From: Fibrobacteria bacterium
Lineage (GTDB): Bacteria; Fibrobacterota; Fibrobacteria; UBA11236
Direction: 5' to 3'
Length of the DNA stretch: 64,000 bases
Assembly (NCBI GenBank): GCA_025360005.1
Contig: JANYDA010000049.1
Span: 237,814 to 301,813 of the forward strand
Within the stretch, counting starts at the first letter, position 1. Each line of letters opens with the position of its first letter. A program made the position numbers and the translations under genes. Below the pieces are notes generated by a model. It was not told the DNA's origin and searched no databases. It saw nothing but the letters and a program-made list of their open reading frames with translations. This document shows, one piece after another, positions 27,098-36,236 of this stretch.

Positions 27098-28546
27098 ATG
27101 CGGGTTAGCTCCTTCTTTACGTCGCGGCAAGGCGCCGGCGCTTTGCAAAAAACCGGCTTGTGGTGTTTGGGCCTTTGCATATGGGCCCAGGCGCAATTGC
27201 CGGCCTTCCCGGGCGCGGAAGGATTCGGACGTTTCGCCACCGGCGGGCGGGGCGGGGAAGTCTATCATGTTGCCAACCTCAACGATGCCGGGCCCGGATC
27301 CTTCCGCGATGCCGTGTCGAAACCGGGTCGCACCGTTGTGTTCGACGTGGGCGGCGTTATCCGGATCCAGGAACGCATCATGGTCGCCGCGAACATCTAC
27401 ATCGCGGGCCAATCCGCGCCCGGAGACGGCATAACCGTATACGGCAACGGGATGTCATTCTCCAACGCGGACAACGCGATTGTCCGTTACATCCGCTTCC
27501 GCATGGGCAGCAACGGGACGTTGGGCAAGGACGGCATCACCATCGCGGAAGGCCATGACATGATATTCGATCACGTATCGGTATCGTGGGGCCGGGACGA
27601 AACCTTTTCCATCAACGGCCCCGTCAGCAACGTCACCATCCAGAACTGCATCGTCTCGCAAGGCCTGCAAACCCATTCCGCCGGCGGCCTGCTGCAAACC
27701 AACGGCGGCTTGAGCATACTCCGCACACTCTACATCGACAACCACACGCGCAACCCCAAGGTCAAAGGCGTGAGCCAGTTCGTGAACAACGTGATCTACA
27801 ATTGGGAAGTGGCCGCTTATATCGAAGGGGATTCGGATTCCGCGTCCTACGTGAACGTGGAGGATAACTATTTCATCAACGGGCCCGGCACGGGGGACGA
27901 TGCCTTCACGCGCGGCAACCTGAATTTCCACATCTACGCGGCCGGCAATTTCCAGGACGGCAACAAGAACGGCACCCTGGACGGGGCGATCCTGCCGCCG
28001 GCGAAGTACGGAACGGTGGCCTGGCAGGCCAAGCCTTATGATTATCCCATCGTTACTAAAATCACACCGCCAGCGGCCTTCGCATTGGCGCTGGCCCAGG
28101 CAGGCGCTTCCTTGAAGCGGGACGAGGTGGATCTTTTCCTGATGACGGAATTATCTTCGCTGGGGACCAAGGGCAAGACCATCAGCAATGAAACGGACCT
28201 GCCGATGCATGGACCGGGCACCGTGAAAGGCGGCGCGGCCCCGGTGGATACGGATCGGGATGGGATACCTGACGCTTGGGAGAAAAGCCACGGATTGGAT
28301 CCCGCCAATGCCGCCGACGGAAAAGGGGATGCGGATAAGAACGGGTATACCAATCTGGAGGAATACCTGAATGGGCTCGCAGCCTCGGAAGGCACGGACA
28401 TCCGCGCCCGGGAAAGAGCCGCTACGGGAAAACGGGAACCTGGATCGGCGCGACCGCGCGAGCAGAGCTACGATGCCGAAGGGAAACGCAAGCTTCCCTC
28501 CGCTTCGCCCTTGCCGCTGTTCCACCGCGGGGCGCCCGGACCTTAG
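27098..28546 (+). CDS. pectate lyase-like secreted protein with calcium-binding repeat
   Basis: 482 residues. A signal peptide ends at IWAQAQ, just before LPAFPGAEGFGRFATGGRGGEVYHV, the family's usual start. The parallel beta-helix follows: LNDAGPGSFRDAV, VVFDVGGVIRI, YIAGQSAPGDGITV, GKDGITIAEGHDMIFDHVSVSW and ETFSINGPVSNVTIQNCIV. This is the PL1-type pectate-lyase fold that cuts polygalacturonate by beta-elimination. Residues ~388-430 hold thrombospondin-3-like calcium loops (DTDRDGIPDAWEKSHGLDP, DADKNGYTNLEEYLNG). The tail is basic and disordered. It pairs functionally with the pectin-modifying operon at 12-19 kb. Confidence 0.88.
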   Translation: MRVSSFFTSRQGAGALQKTGLWCLGLCIWAQAQLPAFPGAEGFGRFATGGRGGEVYHVANLNDAGPGSFRDAVSKPGRTVVFDVGGVIRIQERIMVAANIYIAGQSAPGDGITVYGNGMSFSNADNAIVRYIRFRMGSNGTLGKDGITIAEGHDMIFDHVSVSWGRDETFSINGPVSNVTIQNCIVSQGLQTHSAGGLLQTNGGLSILRTLYIDNHTRNPKVKGVSQFVNNVIYNWEVAAYIEGDSDSASYVNVEDNYFINGPGTGDDAFTRGNLNFHIYAAGNFQDGNKNGTLDGAILPPAKYGTVAWQAKPYDYPIVTKITPPAAFALALAQAGASLKRDEVDLFLMTELSSLGTKGKTISNETDLPMHGPGTVKGGAAPVDTDRDGIPDAWEKSHGLDPANAADGKGDADKNGYTNLEEYLNGLAASEGTDIRARERAATGKREPGSARPREQSYDAEGKRKLPSASPLPLFHRGAPGP

Positions 28547-28554
28547 GAATCGGG

Positions 28555-28572
28555 AACCGGTGGGGTCCGGTT
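28555..28572 (+). terminator. weak bidirectional terminator candidate
   Basis: AACCGG (28555-28560) and CCGGTT (28567-28572) can form a six-pair stem with a six-base loop, followed on the plus strand by a short T run. It lies between the convergent stops of the pectate lyase and the amidohydrolase. The stem is short, so this is tentative. Confidence 0.3.
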
Positions 28573-28586
28573 TTCCGGACTGCCGC

Positions 28587-29312
28587 TCAACCCATCCGTT
28601 CCGCCCCGTTGCGCGCCATCGCCAGCGGTTCCAGCGCCTCGATTAGATCGTCGGAAGATACGGTGGCCCCGAAGACTCCCCCCTGCATGCTGATCATGGA
28701 GATGGCCGCCTCGTGGTGGCGCTTCTCCGTGGCCGCGGTCCCGTCCGTGATCATGGCGCATTCAAAGCCGCGATCGTTCGCCTCCCGCATGGTGGTATGC
28801 ACGCATACGTCCGTGGTGATCCCGCACAGGATGAGATGGGTAATGCCCTTGGTGCGCAGGATGTGCTCCAGATCGGTGGCGTAGAAACTGCCTTTGCCGG
28901 GTTTGTCCACCACGATTTCACCCGGCATGGGACGCAGCTCCGGGATCAGCTCCCAGCCGGGTTCGCCGCGCACCAGGATGCGTCCCTTGGGCCCGGGCTC
29001 GCCGATGCCGGGGCAAACGCGGCGGCTGCGCCAGCTTTTGTTGGCCGGCAGGTCCACCAGCTCCGGACGGTGGCCTTCGCGGGTATGGATAATCAGCAGG
29101 CCGGGTACCCGGCGCGCTACGTGCAAGGTGCGCCGGATGGGGCCGATGGCGGCCCGCGTCAAGCCGATATCGTAACCCATGCTCTCCACGTAGCCTCCCT
29201 GGCCGCAGAAATCCACCTGCATGTCGATGACGATTAGGGCGAGGCGGCGCGGTTCCACCTCCCCATCGAACGGCCATGGATAGGGGTCGGCCTTGATCTT
29301 GAAGCTTTCCAT
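28587..29312 (-). CDS. biuH: isochorismatase-fold amidohydrolase resembling biuret hydrolase
   Basis: The ATG at 29312 has GGGAGCG upstream and gives 241 residues. The Asp-Lys-Cys triad of the cysteine hydrolase family is present: Asp30 in [11 protein letters not shown], the Lys in [14 protein letters not shown] (near residue 137) and the nucleophile Cys170 in [18 protein letters not shown]. Long stretches ([46 protein letters not shown]) match what I recall of rhizobial biuret hydrolase, which makes allophanate from biuret. Ureidoacrylate and related ureide hydrolases are close relatives. It is the last gene of the seven-gene import operon, so it probably acts on the imported compound in the cytoplasm. 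Confidence 0.72.
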   Translation of the reverse strand: MESFKIKADPYPWPFDGEVEPRRLALIVIDMQVDFCGQGGYVESMGYDIGLTRAAIGPIRRTLHVARRVPGLLIIHTREGHRPELVDLPANKSWRSRRVCPGIGEPGPKGRILVRGEPGWELIPELRPMPGEIVVDKPGKGSFYATDLEHILRTKGITHLILCGITTDVCVHTTMREANDRGFECAMITDGTAATEKRHHEAAISMISMQGGVFGATVSSDDLIEALEPLAMARNGAERMG

Positions 29313-29326
29313 TCTATCGCTCCCGG

Positions 29327-30097
29327 TTAGAGAAACCTTATCGGCGCGCGCCAATGGATCAGGACCAGGCAGCCTTCTTCACTCCAGACGCGGTGGGTGG
29401 TGCCCATGGGGTTATACACGTAGGAGCCGGCATCGTAACTGCCATGTTCGTCTTCCTGGCAGCCCGAAAGGACGTAAACGTGCTCGTCGCCCAAGTGGAT
29501 ATGCGCGGGCACGGCGGACCCGGGAAGATAGCGCACCAGGGCGGTCTTGTAGTTTCCGGGCGAGCCCTCGAACATGGGCATTATCTGCACGCCTTTGCGC
29601 AACCGTTCCCAAGCCGCGCCCGCTTCCGCGCCGGTATCTATGAGTAAAGGCGTTCCCTCGTCGGGGAAACCCCGGGCCTCCGGCGGCGCTTCCGGCCCGG
29701 GGCGCCAACCGCTAAGGAAACGGATGGGCCCCAAGCGATGCGTCAGCACCAAGGCGCCCCTGTCGCTCCACATTACGTGGCGGGATCCCATGGGGTTGAG
29801 CAGGTAGGAGCCAGCCGCATATTCCCCGGCGGCGTCCCGCACGGATCCTTCCAGCACGTAGGAATGCTCATCGCCGGTATGCAAATGCTCGGGCACCTTG
29901 GCGCCGGGCGCATAGCGCACCATGCTGATGCGATACCCGTCGTCGGACTGGTACAGCTCCCGCACCTTGATGCCGGGGCGCGGAGCCATCCACAAGCCCT
30001 GGCCCCAGATTCCCGCGAAATCCAGATGGACCCTCATCCTGGGAGCCGGCACGTTACGTATCCTGTTCCTCGGATTGGCTTCCATTTGCATCGGCAT
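29327..30097 (-). CDS. double-cupin protein (ChrR-like cupin modules)
   Basis: About 254-256 residues; of three in-frame ATGs (30097, 30091, 30085) the second is best spaced from GGAGG. Two homologous cupin barrels follow one another. The first has [17 protein letters not shown] and [11 protein letters not shown]; the second has [17 protein letters not shown] and [11 protein letters not shown]. Each has the His-x-His...Glu...His metal site. The modules look like ChrR-type cupins rather than ureidoglycine aminohydrolase, though that bicupin enzyme would fit a ureide pathway. It lies 14 bases before the amidohydrolase gene and 30 after the substrate-binding protein. A metal-dependent enzyme on the same substrate, or a sensor, is the simplest guess. 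Confidence 0.75.
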   Translation of the reverse strand: MPMQMEANPRNRIRNVPAPRMRVHLDFAGIWGQGLWMAPRPGIKVRELYQSDDGYRISMVRYAPGAKVPEHLHTGDEHSYVLEGSVRDAAGEYAAGSYLLNPMGSRHVMWSDRGALVLTHRLGPIRFLSGWRPGPEAPPEARGFPDEGTPLLIDTGAEAGAAWERLRKGVQIMPMFEGSPGNYKTALVRYLPGSAVPAHIHLGDEHVYVLSGCQEDEHGSYDAGSYVYNPMGTTHRVWSEEGCLVLIHWRAPIRFL

Positions 30098-30127
30098 ACC
30101 CTCCCCCGCTTGCTGTTTCCATCGTTC

Positions 30128-31219
30128 CTATTTCACCGTCCCCACCACGCCCTTGACGAAGAAATCCATCCCCTCCAGGTTGGCCATGGCCAGCTGCGCG
30201 CCCTTGGGCGCGATTTCGGCCCCGTCCTGCTTGACGATGGGGCCGCTCCAGAGCTGCATCGTTCCGCTCTTGAATTCCTTTTCCTTGGCCAGCACCATGT
30301 CTTTTACCTTCTGGGGCACGGAAGGGCCGAAGGCGGAGAGATCCGCGTCCCCGGCTTGCAGGTTGCCGCGGATATGCTCGGGCTTCCAAGTGCCGTCCTG
30401 CACGGACTTGACGATGCGGGCCATCATGGGGCCCCAGTTCCAGACTGCGCCCACCAGCCATCCCTTCGGGGCGAACTTGCCCGCGTCCGCATGGTAACCC
30501 ACCACCATGACCCCGCGCTTCTCGGCCGTCTGCGTATAGGTGATGGGGCTGTCCACGTGCCCGGTCAAAACGTCCGCGCCCGCGTCCACCAGGGAGTTGG
30601 CCGCTTCCGCCTCCTTGCCCGGATCGGACCAAGTGCCGGTCCAAACCACGGTGGTGGTGGCGGCCGGATTCACCGATTGCGCCCCCCGCGTGAAGGCGTT
30701 GATGTTCCGCAGCACCTGCGGGATTGGATGCGCCGCCAGAAAACCAAGTTTATTGGTCTTGGTCATGGCCCCGGCCGTCATGCCCGCCAGGTACATGGCG
30801 TCGTCGATGCCGGCGAAGAAGGTTCCGAGGTTGGGCGCGGTCTTGAAGCCGCCGCCATGCATGAAGGTGACCTTGGGGTATTTCTTGGCCACGTTGAGGG
30901 CCGGATCCAGGTAACCGTAACTGGTGGGGAAAATGATGGTGCAGCCGCCCTTGATCATCCGCTCCATAACGCGTTCCACCTCCGCATTTTCGGGCACGTT
31001 TTCGAAGCTTATCGTCTTGGCTCCGGGCACGTTCTTCTCCACATACAAGCGGCCCTGATCCATGGCGTAATTGTAGCCGTAGTCGCTCTTGGGACCCACG
31101 TATATGTACCCAATCTTGATCTCGGCGCTTGGTGCGGCCGTTGCGGCCGCGGCCAGCAAGGCCAGCGTGGCGACGGGAAAGAGGACGCAGGAATAGAGAA
31201 AGCGTTTGCAGGGGCCCAT
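30128..31219 (-). CDS. BMP-family ABC transporter substrate-binding protein
   Basis: The ATG at 31219 (MGPCKRFLYSCVLF) with GGAAAGGA upstream gives 363 residues; the 658-residue frame extending to 32104 runs through the permease gene in the wrong phase. A signal peptide ends near ATAAPS. The body is the BMP/PnrA fold: IKIGYIYVGPKSDYGYNYAMDQGR, IIFPTSYGYLDPAL, TFMHGGGFKTAPNLGTFFAGIDDAMYLAG, and WKPEHIRGNLQAGDADLS. BMP proteins bind purine or pyrimidine nucleosides in the systems studied. It sits between its permeases and the catabolic genes, consistent with one importer operon. Confidence 0.88.
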   Translation of the reverse strand: MGPCKRFLYSCVLFPVATLALLAAAATAAPSAEIKIGYIYVGPKSDYGYNYAMDQGRLYVEKNVPGAKTISFENVPENAEVERVMERMIKGGCTIIFPTSYGYLDPALNVAKKYPKVTFMHGGGFKTAPNLGTFFAGIDDAMYLAGMTAGAMTKTNKLGFLAAHPIPQVLRNINAFTRGAQSVNPAATTTVVWTGTWSDPGKEAEAANSLVDAGADVLTGHVDSPITYTQTAEKRGVMVVGYHADAGKFAPKGWLVGAVWNWGPMMARIVKSVQDGTWKPEHIRGNLQAGDADLSAFGPSVPQKVKDMVLAKEKEFKSGTMQLWSGPIVKQDGAEIAPKGAQLAMANLEGMDFFVKGVVGTVK

Positions 31220-31242
31220 GATGGATTCCTTTCCGGGGTGGT

Positions 31243-32172
31243 TCATTGCGATTGGGAGAAGACGGCGCCCAGTCCCGCGGGCGTGCCGCCTTCCTTGTTG
31301 GCGCGCGTATAGCTGAGCACGAGCACGGCCAGGGAAGCCAGGTAAGGGAGCGTATGCAACAGATGGGAGGAAATGGGCACGCCGGAAGTCTGCATCCGCA
31401 AGGTCAAAGCCTCCGCGCCTCCGAACAGCATGGCCGCGGGGATGGCCAGGAAAGGGTTCCAACGCGCCACTATGACCAGGCCCACCGCAACCAGACCGCG
31501 CCCTTGCGTCATGCCTTCCACCCAATTGCGGGTATAGTCGACGGAAAGGGCCGCGCCGCCCATGCCGGAGAAGGCCCCGCCCGCCAGGATGCCCAGCGCC
31601 TGCACGCGCGCGGTCTTGAGTCCCAGGGCCTTGGCCGAGGAAAGCGATTCCCCCACGGCGCGGAAGGAAAGACCCGTGCGCGTGCGGTACAGCCACCAGC
31701 CCAGCAGCGGCGAAGCCAGGATGGCCATCGCCACCGTCGGCGTGATCTGCGTGACGAAAGTACCTAAAATCGGGATCCGCTCCAGCGCCCCCGGCGACAG
31801 CGCCTGGAAACCGTTGATCTTCTGGCCCACGAAGGGGATGCCGTAGAAGGCGCTCAGCCCGAAGCCCAGCATCCAGACCGCCAGGCCGCTGGCGAAGGCG
31901 TTGGCTTTGAGGCCCACGCAAAGCAAGGCGTGCAGGGAGGAAAGCGCCATTCCCGCGGCCACGCCGGCCACCAGGCCCAACCAGGGGTTCCCGGTGGCCA
32001 AGGTGGCCGCGAACCCGGCCAAGGCGCCCGCCAGCATCTGCCCTTCCACCCCCAGGTTCACCACCGCCACGCGCTGGGTGAGGATCTCGCCCAGCAGCAC
32101 CCAAAGCAAAGGCGTGGAGCTGCGCAGCGCGGAAATGATGAAGCCGCCCAAAGCGGCATCGAATTCAGACAC
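31243..32172 (-). CDS. ABC transporter permease, nucleoside type (second)
   Basis: 309 residues with about eight hydrophobic segments and the BPD_transp_2 layout: LLWVLLGEILTQRVAVVNLGVEGQML near the N-terminus, GVPISSHLLHTLPYLASLAVLVL near the end, and the conserved cytoplasmic loop TGLSFRAVGESLSSAKALGLKTARV that contacts the ATPase. It corresponds to the NupQ/YufQ-like subunit of nucleoside importers. The start overlaps the stop of the other permease by eight bases, and the binding protein begins 23 bases after its stop. Confidence 0.87.
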   Translation of the reverse strand: MSEFDAALGGFIISALRSSTPLLWVLLGEILTQRVAVVNLGVEGQMLAGALAGFAATLATGNPWLGLVAGVAAGMALSSLHALLCVGLKANAFASGLAVWMLGFGLSAFYGIPFVGQKINGFQALSPGALERIPILGTFVTQITPTVAMAILASPLLGWWLYRTRTGLSFRAVGESLSSAKALGLKTARVQALGILAGGAFSGMGGAALSVDYTRNWVEGMTQGRGLVAVGLVIVARWNPFLAIPAAMLFGGAEALTLRMQTSGVPISSHLLHTLPYLASLAVLVLSYTRANKEGGTPAGLGAVFSQSQ

Positions 32173-33349
32173 GATCGGCTCCCCGCCCGGCCTTGAGACT
32201 GCCGGCCGCCAGCACGCAGGCGAATAGCAAACCTTGCAACACCAGAGATGCCGACGACGGCAGGCCCGCGAACATCTGCAGGCTGTCGCCGCTGGCCAGA
32301 AGCCCGCCCAACAGCAAGGACAAAGGTATGATGCGCAGGAAATCGCCGCCCGCCATCCACGCCACCAGGAAACCGCTGAAGCCCATGCCGTTGGATATGC
32401 CGGATTGCAAGCGTCCCTGGATGGCGGAGGTTTCGCAGATGCCCGCCACGCCAGCCAGCATGCCGCCCAGGCACATCACCAGAATGGCCTGGCGGCCGTA
32501 GTTCAGCCCGATGCCTTCCGCCACGCGCCGGTTGCTGCGCAGGAGCCGCAGGCAGGTTCCCCAGCGCGTGCGGGCAGTCAGAACGTACAGGGCCACCGCG
32601 GCCACGAGCCCGAAGATCAAGCCTATGTGCGCGCGCGTGCCGAACAGGGCCGGGAGCTTGGCCGCGGGAGGAAAGCCGATGGTGGCGGGCCAGCCCAGGT
32701 TGTTGGGATCCTTCCAGGGGCCGTACACCAGAAAGTCGACGAACAGGGAAGCCACGTAATTGAGCAACAGGGTGGTGATGGTTTCGTTCACGTTCATGCG
32801 CGCCTTGAGATAGGCCGGGATCAACGCCCAGGCGGCGCCGCCCGCGGCGGATGCCAGCAGCATAGCGGGCAATAGCGCATACATGGGAGAGGTGTGGAAA
32901 GCCAGCACCACGCCCGTGCCGAACAGGGCGCCTATATAAAGCTGGCCCTCCCCGCCCACGGAGATGAGCCCCAAGCGCGCGGGCAAGGCGGCCGCGATGG
33001 CGCAGAGCAGGATGGGCGCGGTTTTGACCAGGGTTTCCGAAAGCGAATACCCGTCGCCGAAGGCGCCCTTGATCATGGCCCAGAAGGTGGCGAGCGGAGG
33101 TTGGCCCACGGCCAGGAAAAAGACGGAACCCAGCAACAGGAAGCCCAGGGCGGCCGCGATGACGGTGACCCCCGGCAGCTTGCGGATGCGTTTCACCAGG
33201 CCGGGGATCGGGAACCCGGAAATGCCGGGTTTCTTTGGCCGGGAAAAGGCCGGCAAGGGCGATGCCTGCGCTGCGCCGTTCATGGGATCTTTCCCCGGCG
33301 CCTCGGCCGTAGCCGTTCCGGGGGGATCCTTCGCGAGCGGGACTATCAT
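32165..33349 (-). CDS. ABC transporter permease, nucleoside type (first)
   Basis: 394 residues. The first ~50 are a Pro/Ala-rich cytoplasmic extension, then about nine membrane segments with [24 protein letters not shown] and the coupling loop [27 protein letters not shown]. It corresponds to NupP/YufP-like permeases and would pair with the following permease to form the inner-membrane channel. The ATG overlaps the stop of the ATPase gene by four bases (ATGA), so all three importer genes are translationally coupled. Confidence 0.87.
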   Translation of the reverse strand: MIVPLAKDPPGTATAEAPGKDPMNGAAQASPLPAFSRPKKPGISGFPIPGLVKRIRKLPGVTVIAAALGFLLLGSVFFLAVGQPPLATFWAMIKGAFGDGYSLSETLVKTAPILLCAIAAALPARLGLISVGGEGQLYIGALFGTGVVLAFHTSPMYALLPAMLLASAAGGAAWALIPAYLKARMNVNETITTLLLNYVASLFVDFLVYGPWKDPNNLGWPATIGFPPAAKLPALFGTRAHIGLIFGLVAAVALYVLTARTRWGTCLRLLRSNRRVAEGIGLNYGRQAILVMCLGGMLAGVAGICETSAIQGRLQSGISNGMGFSGFLVAWMAGGDFLRIIPLSLLLGGLLASGDSLQMFAGLPSSASLVLQGLLFACVLAAGSLKAGRGADRV

Positions 33350-34905
33350 ACCGCCGCCAGTTCGGCGGGCGCGGCCGGACCGGCCGCGGCCCGGGCCTGC
33401 GCCAGCTTCTTATCGCCTTCTCCGCCGTGTCCGGTCATCAGCAGGCCGATGCGCTCGCGATCGGCCGCGCCCGCGGACAGCACGCCTACGATTTTCCCGC
33501 GCGAGAGGACCGCGATGCGATGGGCGTACTGCAAGAGGTCGTCCAGGTCCTCCGAGATCCACACCACGCAGGCGCCTTCCGCCGCATGGCGGAACAGGGC
33601 TTCGTACACGGCCTTGGAGGCGGATAGATCCAGACCCATGGTGGGATAGCAGGCGACCACGTAGGCGGGCTTGCCGGAAAGCTCGCGCGCGATGACCAGC
33701 TTTTGCACGTTGCCGCCGGAAAGGCTGCCGGCATTGAGGGCGGGATTGGGCGGACGTACATCGAAGCTCTTGATCAGATCCTCCGCCGTCTTGCGCAGCG
33801 CTTTCCAATCCGGGAAGAAGGGAAGCCGGCGCAACTGCTTGAGCGCCAGGTTCACGGACAGATCCAAATCAGCCGCCACGCCGTTGACCGCGGGCTGCTC
33901 GGGAATATACGCCACGCGCGCATCATCGGGTAGAAAGCCCGTCTCCCGGCTCAAGGGTTCGCCATCGAGCAGGATCTCGCCCGCTTCCGGCACCTGCCGC
34001 CCGGCCAGGGTTTCCGCCAACAGGAACTGTCCGTTACCGGCCACCCCCGCGATGCCCAGGATCTCGCCGGAAACCAATTTGAGATCGATGTCGCGCACGT
34101 GCGCGGATCCGGAGCGGGAAGCCAATCCCTTGATCCACAACCACGGCGCGGTCCCGGAAGGCGGCGGCTGGGGGATGGCCTCGCGGAAATCCCCATGCCC
34201 CATCATCAATTGCACAAAGTCGTTGACGCTTTTGCCGGCCGCCGGAGCGGCCGCTACCAGGCGCCCCTGGCGCATCACCGCCACCTGGTCGGCGCAGGCC
34301 TCCACGTCCTCGAACTTATGCGTGATGAACACTACAGCGTGCCCGGCTTGCGAAAGGAGGCGCACCTGTTCCCACAGCCTGCGGGTTTCGGTGGGGGTGA
34401 GCACGGACGAAGGCTCATCCAGGATTACCAGGCGCGCTTCTTGGTTCAGAACCTTTACCAACTCTATCAATTGCCTTTCACCCACGGCCAGATCGCGCAC
34501 CATCCGCTTGGGATCGATGTCCGGCGCCATCCGCTCCAGGCGCGCCAGCATCTTCTCCCATAATGGCGACTTGCGCCGCAGCCACCACGGCGCGGCCGGA
34601 TAAGCCAGCATCAGGTTCTCCATTACGCTAAGGGCCGGGATAAGGCTGAACTGCTGGAACACCATGCCTATCCCTAACGCCATCGCCTCCTTGGGAGAAG
34701 CGATGATCACGGGCTTGCCGTCCACGGAAATCACGCCGCTGTCCGCACGATAGAACCCGTACAGGATCTTCATCACCGTGCTCTTGCCCGCGCCGTTCTC
34801 GCCCAGCAAGGCCAACACCTCGCCCGCCTTCACGTCCAGGTCCACGCCGTCGTTGGCCACAACGTCGCCGAAGCGTTTGGTAATGCCGCGCAGGGAAACG
34901 TTCAC
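33346..34905 (-). CDS. ABC transporter ATPase with two nucleotide-binding domains, nucleoside type
   Basis: 519 residues in two ATPase halves. The N-terminal half is complete: [18 protein letters not shown] (Walker A), the Q-loop [23 protein letters not shown] (signature region) and [14 protein letters not shown] (Walker B). The second half has a degenerate Walker A ([19 protein letters not shown]), an intact signature [17 protein letters not shown] and PTMGLDLSA. This asymmetric double ATPase is typical of sugar and nucleoside importers (NupO, RbsA). It follows the Tsx-like gene by three bases. Confidence 0.9.
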   Translation of the reverse strand: MNVSLRGITKRFGDVVANDGVDLDVKAGEVLALLGENGAGKSTVMKILYGFYRADSGVISVDGKPVIIASPKEAMALGIGMVFQQFSLIPALSVMENLMLAYPAAPWWLRRKSPLWEKMLARLERMAPDIDPKRMVRDLAVGERQLIELVKVLNQEARLVILDEPSSVLTPTETRRLWEQVRLLSQAGHAVVFITHKFEDVEACADQVAVMRQGRLVAAAPAAGKSVNDFVQLMMGHGDFREAIPQPPPSGTAPWLWIKGLASRSGSAHVRDIDLKLVSGEILGIAGVAGNGQFLLAETLAGRQVPEAGEILLDGEPLSRETGFLPDDARVAYIPEQPAVNGVAADLDLSVNLALKQLRRLPFFPDWKALRKTAEDLIKSFDVRPPNPALNAGSLSGGNVQKLVIARELSGKPAYVVACYPTMGLDLSASKAVYEALFRHAAEGACVVWISEDLDDLLQYAHRIAVLSRGKIVGVLSAGAADRERIGLLMTGHGGEGDKKLAQARAAAGPAAPAELAAV

Positions 34906-34908
34906 GGC

Positions 34909-35673
34909 TCAGAACACCCACTTGATCATGGCTTGGGGAACCACTTCGTTCACGTCGCTGATGCCGTACTTGTTGAACCACATGGCCACTTCGGTGCCGA
35001 CGAATAGATTTCCTTCCTTATGCCACAGACTGCCCGCGTCCAGCAGGAAACGGGGCTGCGTGATCACGTAAGCGTGCGAGATGGCGGTTCCGCTGCCCTC
35101 TTCGCCCACGTAGTCGAGAAAGCCCTCGAAGAGGAAGCCAACCGTGCCCAGGTGGAAAGGCGCCCCCCAATAGGGGGATATCTGGTAGGTTACCCCCTTC
35201 AGCGTCACGGCGTCATGGATCCAGAAGTTGAGTCCGAAGTAGGCGAAGCCGGGGATTTTAAGATCAACCCCCAGGCCGTAATTGTATTCCCGCTGGAAGC
35301 CGCCCAGGTTGGCGCCATAACCCAGCTCTCCCGTGACCAGCACGTCCCCGATGGGACCGGCCGCCAGGTTCAAACCCGTGATCTTGCCCAGGCTGAAACG
35401 CGGATCCCATTGCCCGTACAGCGCCTCGGGCTTGGTCTTGTCGTAAAAGGGTTGCGTGACGTCCAGGAAGAAGAAGTTGTCTCCGTAGGCGAATCCGCTG
35501 GCATGTTCCAAAGTCATGATGCCGGCTTCCCTATCGTTCAAGCGGTAATTCCACCCGTAGAGGTACTCCACATTGGTGCTGCTCCAGACGGCCGCGGTGG
35601 CGGGCCGGGCAAGGATGAAAGCGATACCGAGAGCCGTCAACGTAACCGATCTGCCGGAGGTCTTCCTCATCAT
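34909..35673 (-). CDS. Tsx/OmpK-like nucleoside outer-membrane channel
   Basis: 254 residues, first gene of the operon. A signal peptide is cut near ATAAV. The mature part is an aromatic-rich barrel with the Tsx family pattern: VEYLYGWNY, IMTLEHASGFAYGDNFFFLDVTQP, YGQWDPRFSLGKITG, YNYGLGVDLKIPGFAYFGLNFW, and a C-terminal aromatic VPQAMIKWVF. Tsx is the nucleoside channel of enteric bacteria. Placing it upstream of a nucleoside-type ABC importer gives an entry route through both membranes. A GGGGAAA ribosome-binding site precedes the ATGATG start. Confidence 0.82.
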   Translation of the reverse strand: MMRKTSGRSVTLTALGIAFILARPATAAVWSSTNVEYLYGWNYRLNDREAGIMTLEHASGFAYGDNFFFLDVTQPFYDKTKPEALYGQWDPRFSLGKITGLNLAAGPIGDVLVTGELGYGANLGGFQREYNYGLGVDLKIPGFAYFGLNFWIHDAVTLKGVTYQISPYWGAPFHLGTVGFLFEGFLDYVGEEGSGTAISHAYVITQPRFLLDAGSLWHKEGNLFVGTEVAMWFNKYGISDVNEVVPQAMIKWVF

Positions 35674-36236
35674 GGGATGGTTTCCCCTTTCATGCCCGGT
35701 GATTACGCGAATAACATGCCACCTCCCTAGGGCATAAAGAACCGCTGCAGGATTGGCAAATTACCGGGGTTAACGTGAGCCGCAAACAACAGAATCGGAC
35801 AAATACGGCCTTAAAGTCCGTATTGTCATACGCTATGTCATATGCCGTCCATTGCGGAAACAACCTTGGTAACCTGGGTGATACGGTAACCGGCGTATTT
35901 CGAGCTCTTATTTGAAGTTGGCGGAATTTACCGCCGATCGGAATGGACTTCGCAACCGATCCGGATTTCTTTGCCATCGCGAACATGAGGCACGACCCTT
36001 GCAAGGCTTGGCGCATTTTGCAGGGTGGTCACGAACCTACCTGGCTGCCGCACGGGAAGCCGCCTCCCGATCGGAACGCCTTCCCATTCCCGACAAATGC
36101 GGGTCATTGTAAGCAATTGTCAAACAACAAGCTGGATATGGGCGGACAATTGCCGCTATTCTGCCATTTCAAACCCGTCGCCCGGGGATTCCCGCCTGGA
36201 TTGGGAATTGCTAAACCAGGAATGGGAGACCTGAAT
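35674..36236. other. divergent control region between the Tsx operon and the ATP-grasp gene
   Basis: 563 bases without a convincing gene; several small frames on both strands look random. It contains a 7-base inverted repeat AATACGG/CCGTATT (35802-35808, 35818-35824) with a 9-base spacer and, further right, two GGTAACC-like copies near 35869 and 35884. The promoters of both operons must lie here. Confidence 0.45.

Noticed and set aside
30128..32104. Extended 658-residue frame for the BMP binding protein
   Set aside because: The first ~295 residues are the wrong phase of the permease gene; the signal peptide starts at 31219.
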